From contig OY760226.1 in NCBI GenBank assembly GCA_963663395.1, forward strand, positions 2,542,001 through 2,606,000: a stretch of DNA of 64,000 nt, in the 5' to 3' direction. The notes below the pieces were generated by a model. It did not search any database. It was not told the DNA's origin and was given only the letters and a program-made list of their open reading frames with translations. Below, piece by piece: positions 62,828 through 64,000 of the stretch. A program made the translations under genes and the position numbers. The stretch is from Azophilus sp963663395 (GTDB lineage: Bacteria > Pseudomonadota > Gammaproteobacteria > Pseudomonadales > Azotimanducaceae). Numbering within the stretch: the stretch's first letter is position 1; every line of letters begins with the position of its first letter.

Positions 62828-64000
62828 GCGCTGGCGGGCCGATGCTCGGCGGTACGGGAGGAATCGGGTTGGTTCTCGGGAGCTAGGGTACCCGGGGCGA
62901 TACCCGGCGCGGCGGCGGGCATCTCCGATGTGGGTTCGAAGTCGACTTCGACATATTCTCCGGGGACCACCAGTTCCTGCCCGACGGTGATCAGCGTTGC
63001 GATCGCGGGCAGGCCCGACACCCAGACCCCGGCAGCGTCTTCCCGGACGATGTCCACCGCGTGAAAGCGTACGCGGCCGTCGTCGCCGATCGTGCGAACG
63101 CCGATGACCCCCGCGTCGTCCAGCGCGAACAGCGCCGGGCTTATGTGCTGCGCCTGAACCTCGGCGATGGGAATCGCGATCTCCGTGGATATGCCGCTGC
63201 GCAGTTCGTAGGCGGGGTTGGGTATGGGTATTTCGATCCGGTAGGTGCGGGTGGCGGGATCGCTCTGCTGGCCGACGAAGCTGATCGCCCCGGTGACCTG
63301 CCGGCCGCCGTGGAGCAGGCCCCGGGCCTGCTGCCCGACGGACACTCGCGCCACGTCGGCCTCGGAAATGCGGCCGACGAGCAGCATCGGGTCGAGGTCG
63401 ACGATGGTGGCGCAGGGAGAGCCGGGGTTCACGTAGTCGCCGACTTCCTGATGAACGTCTTCCACGATGCCATTGAACGGCGCCTTGACGTGGGTTCTGG
63501 CCAGGTCCAGTTCGCTGCGCTTCAGTTCCGCTTCCGCACCGGCCAGCCTCGCCCTGGCCTGGGCGACGGCGGTCTCGGACAAGAGCCCGCGCGCCTGCAG
63601 TTCGAGGCTGCCGTCGTACTCGAGGCGCACCTGGTTCAGCGCCTCGAGCGTCAGCCTGAGTTCAGCCTCGCGGTCTTCGACGGAGATGCGGCAGAGCAGA
63701 TCGCCGGCGGTCACCGGGGAGCCACGCTCCACTGGCCGTTGCACGATGGTTCCGGTCAATTCGGCGCGCACCTGCACCGTGCGCTTGTTCTCCGTCTTGC
63801 CCCGCACCCGCAGGTGCCGAAACTGCGGAGTGGCGTGGATGACCCGGGCGCGTACCCGGGTAGGCGCCCGGTCCTGGGCCATGGCGGCCCGCTGTTTCGC
63901 CAGTTCGGCGGGCGTGGGCCTGGGTGGCGGATCTTCGGTACCAATCTGCCCGGAGAGCAGCCAGATGCCGATCGCAACGGCGATGGCCAGGGCGGTTATG
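62824..64000 (-). CDS. RND efflux periplasmic adaptor (5' end beyond window)
   Basis: About 392 residues are visible; the gene begins beyond 64000. The visible N-terminus has a membrane anchor (ITALAIAVAIGIWLLSG), then a lipoyl/barrel-sandwich domain (VQVRAELTGTIVQRPVERG and HVKAPFNGIVEDVHQEVGDY), an alpha-hairpin (about residues 115-160 from the visible start) and a C-terminal domain ending in a Pro/Ala-rich tail. It links the permease encoded next to an outer-membrane channel. The outer-membrane factor gene may lie beyond the window. Confidence 0.9.
   Translation of the reverse strand, partial: ITALAIAVAIGIWLLSGQIGTEDPPPRPTPAELAKQRAAMAQDRAPTRVRARVIHATPQFRHLRVRGKTENKRTVQVRAELTGTIVQRPVERGSPVTAGDLLCRISVEDREAELRLTLEALNQVRLEYDGSLELQARGLLSETAVAQARARLAGAEAELKRSELDLARTHVKAPFNGIVEDVHQEVGDYVNPGSPCATIVDLDPMLLVGRISEADVARVSVGQQARGLLHGGRQVTGAISFVGQQSDPATRTYRIEIPIPNPAYELRSGISTEIAIPIAEVQAQHISPALFALDDAGVIGVRTIGDDGRVRFHAVDIVREDAAGVWVSGLPAIATLITVGQELVVPGEYVEVDFEPTSEMPAAAPGIAPGTLAPENQPDSSRTAEHRPASA

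Overview
The window looks like a chromosome segment of a GC-rich Gammaproteobacterium-like bacterium. The evidence is its housekeeping genes (cysS, hisI, lipA, asnS, an M17 aminopeptidase), Gram-negative RND efflux systems with lipoprotein adaptors, and strong Shine-Dalgarno sites mixed with GTG/TTG starts. I cannot place the species. I saw no rRNA, tRNA, CRISPR array or intact transposase.

Layout. 1-14.35 kb: an RND efflux pair (permease cut by the window edge), HupE-like and PpiC proteins, an enoyl-CoA hydratase with a LinB-type haloalkane dehalogenase, an EamA exporter, NUDIX, peroxiredoxin and HNH genes, then cysS, hisI, an aminopeptidase, a cupin and lipA. 14.4-31.75 kb: a catabolic island whose codon usage is visibly less GC-rich than its flanks. 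It holds two ACAD11-like acyl-CoA dehydrogenases at its ends, an alkylsulfatase-like hydrolase, two tandem Rieske oxygenases, a GntR/FCD regulator, an alpha/beta hydrolase, a flavin monooxygenase, a 2-keto-4-pentenoate hydratase, cytochrome b561, an Fe-ADH/maleylacetate reductase, an acyl-CoA synthetase, an SDR and an APH-like acyl-CoA kinase. It also carries three broken genes. 31.8-46.6 kb: a heterodimeric ABC exporter, a secreted spondin-domain protein, a complete RND tripartite operon, asnS, a DUF4389 protein and a GNAT-like protein, with several large inverted repeats between genes. 47-51.4 kb: a MacAB-like exporter with one adaptor, one ATPase and two permeases. 51.4-59.3 kb: a small selenoprotein, a flavodoxin, a threonine dehydratase-like enzyme, a polyamine-type binding protein, a small protein/Rieske/thiolase operon and an LLM oxidoreductase. 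59.6-64 kb: another RND permease and adaptor.

How the parts work together. Three copies of one promoter/operator block (17775-17867, 20364-20456, and 24594-24653 on the minus strand) sit before the Rieske pair, before the GntR gene and between the divergent hydratase and cytochrome b561 operons. This strongly suggests one GntR-controlled regulon. Acyl-CoA synthetase, SDR, APH-like kinase and ACAD11-like dehydrogenase match the known parts of 4-hydroxyacyl-CoA (levulinate-type) catabolism. The island may therefore oxidise a ring or ether substrate and drain the resulting 4-hydroxy/4-oxo acid through CoA intermediates.

The most striking hidden gene is at 51376-51597 (minus). It encodes a SelT/SelW/SelH-like selenoprotein with an in-frame UGA in a CxxU motif, followed at the right distance by a bacterial SECIS-like hairpin. 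Ordinary ORF calling would miss it.
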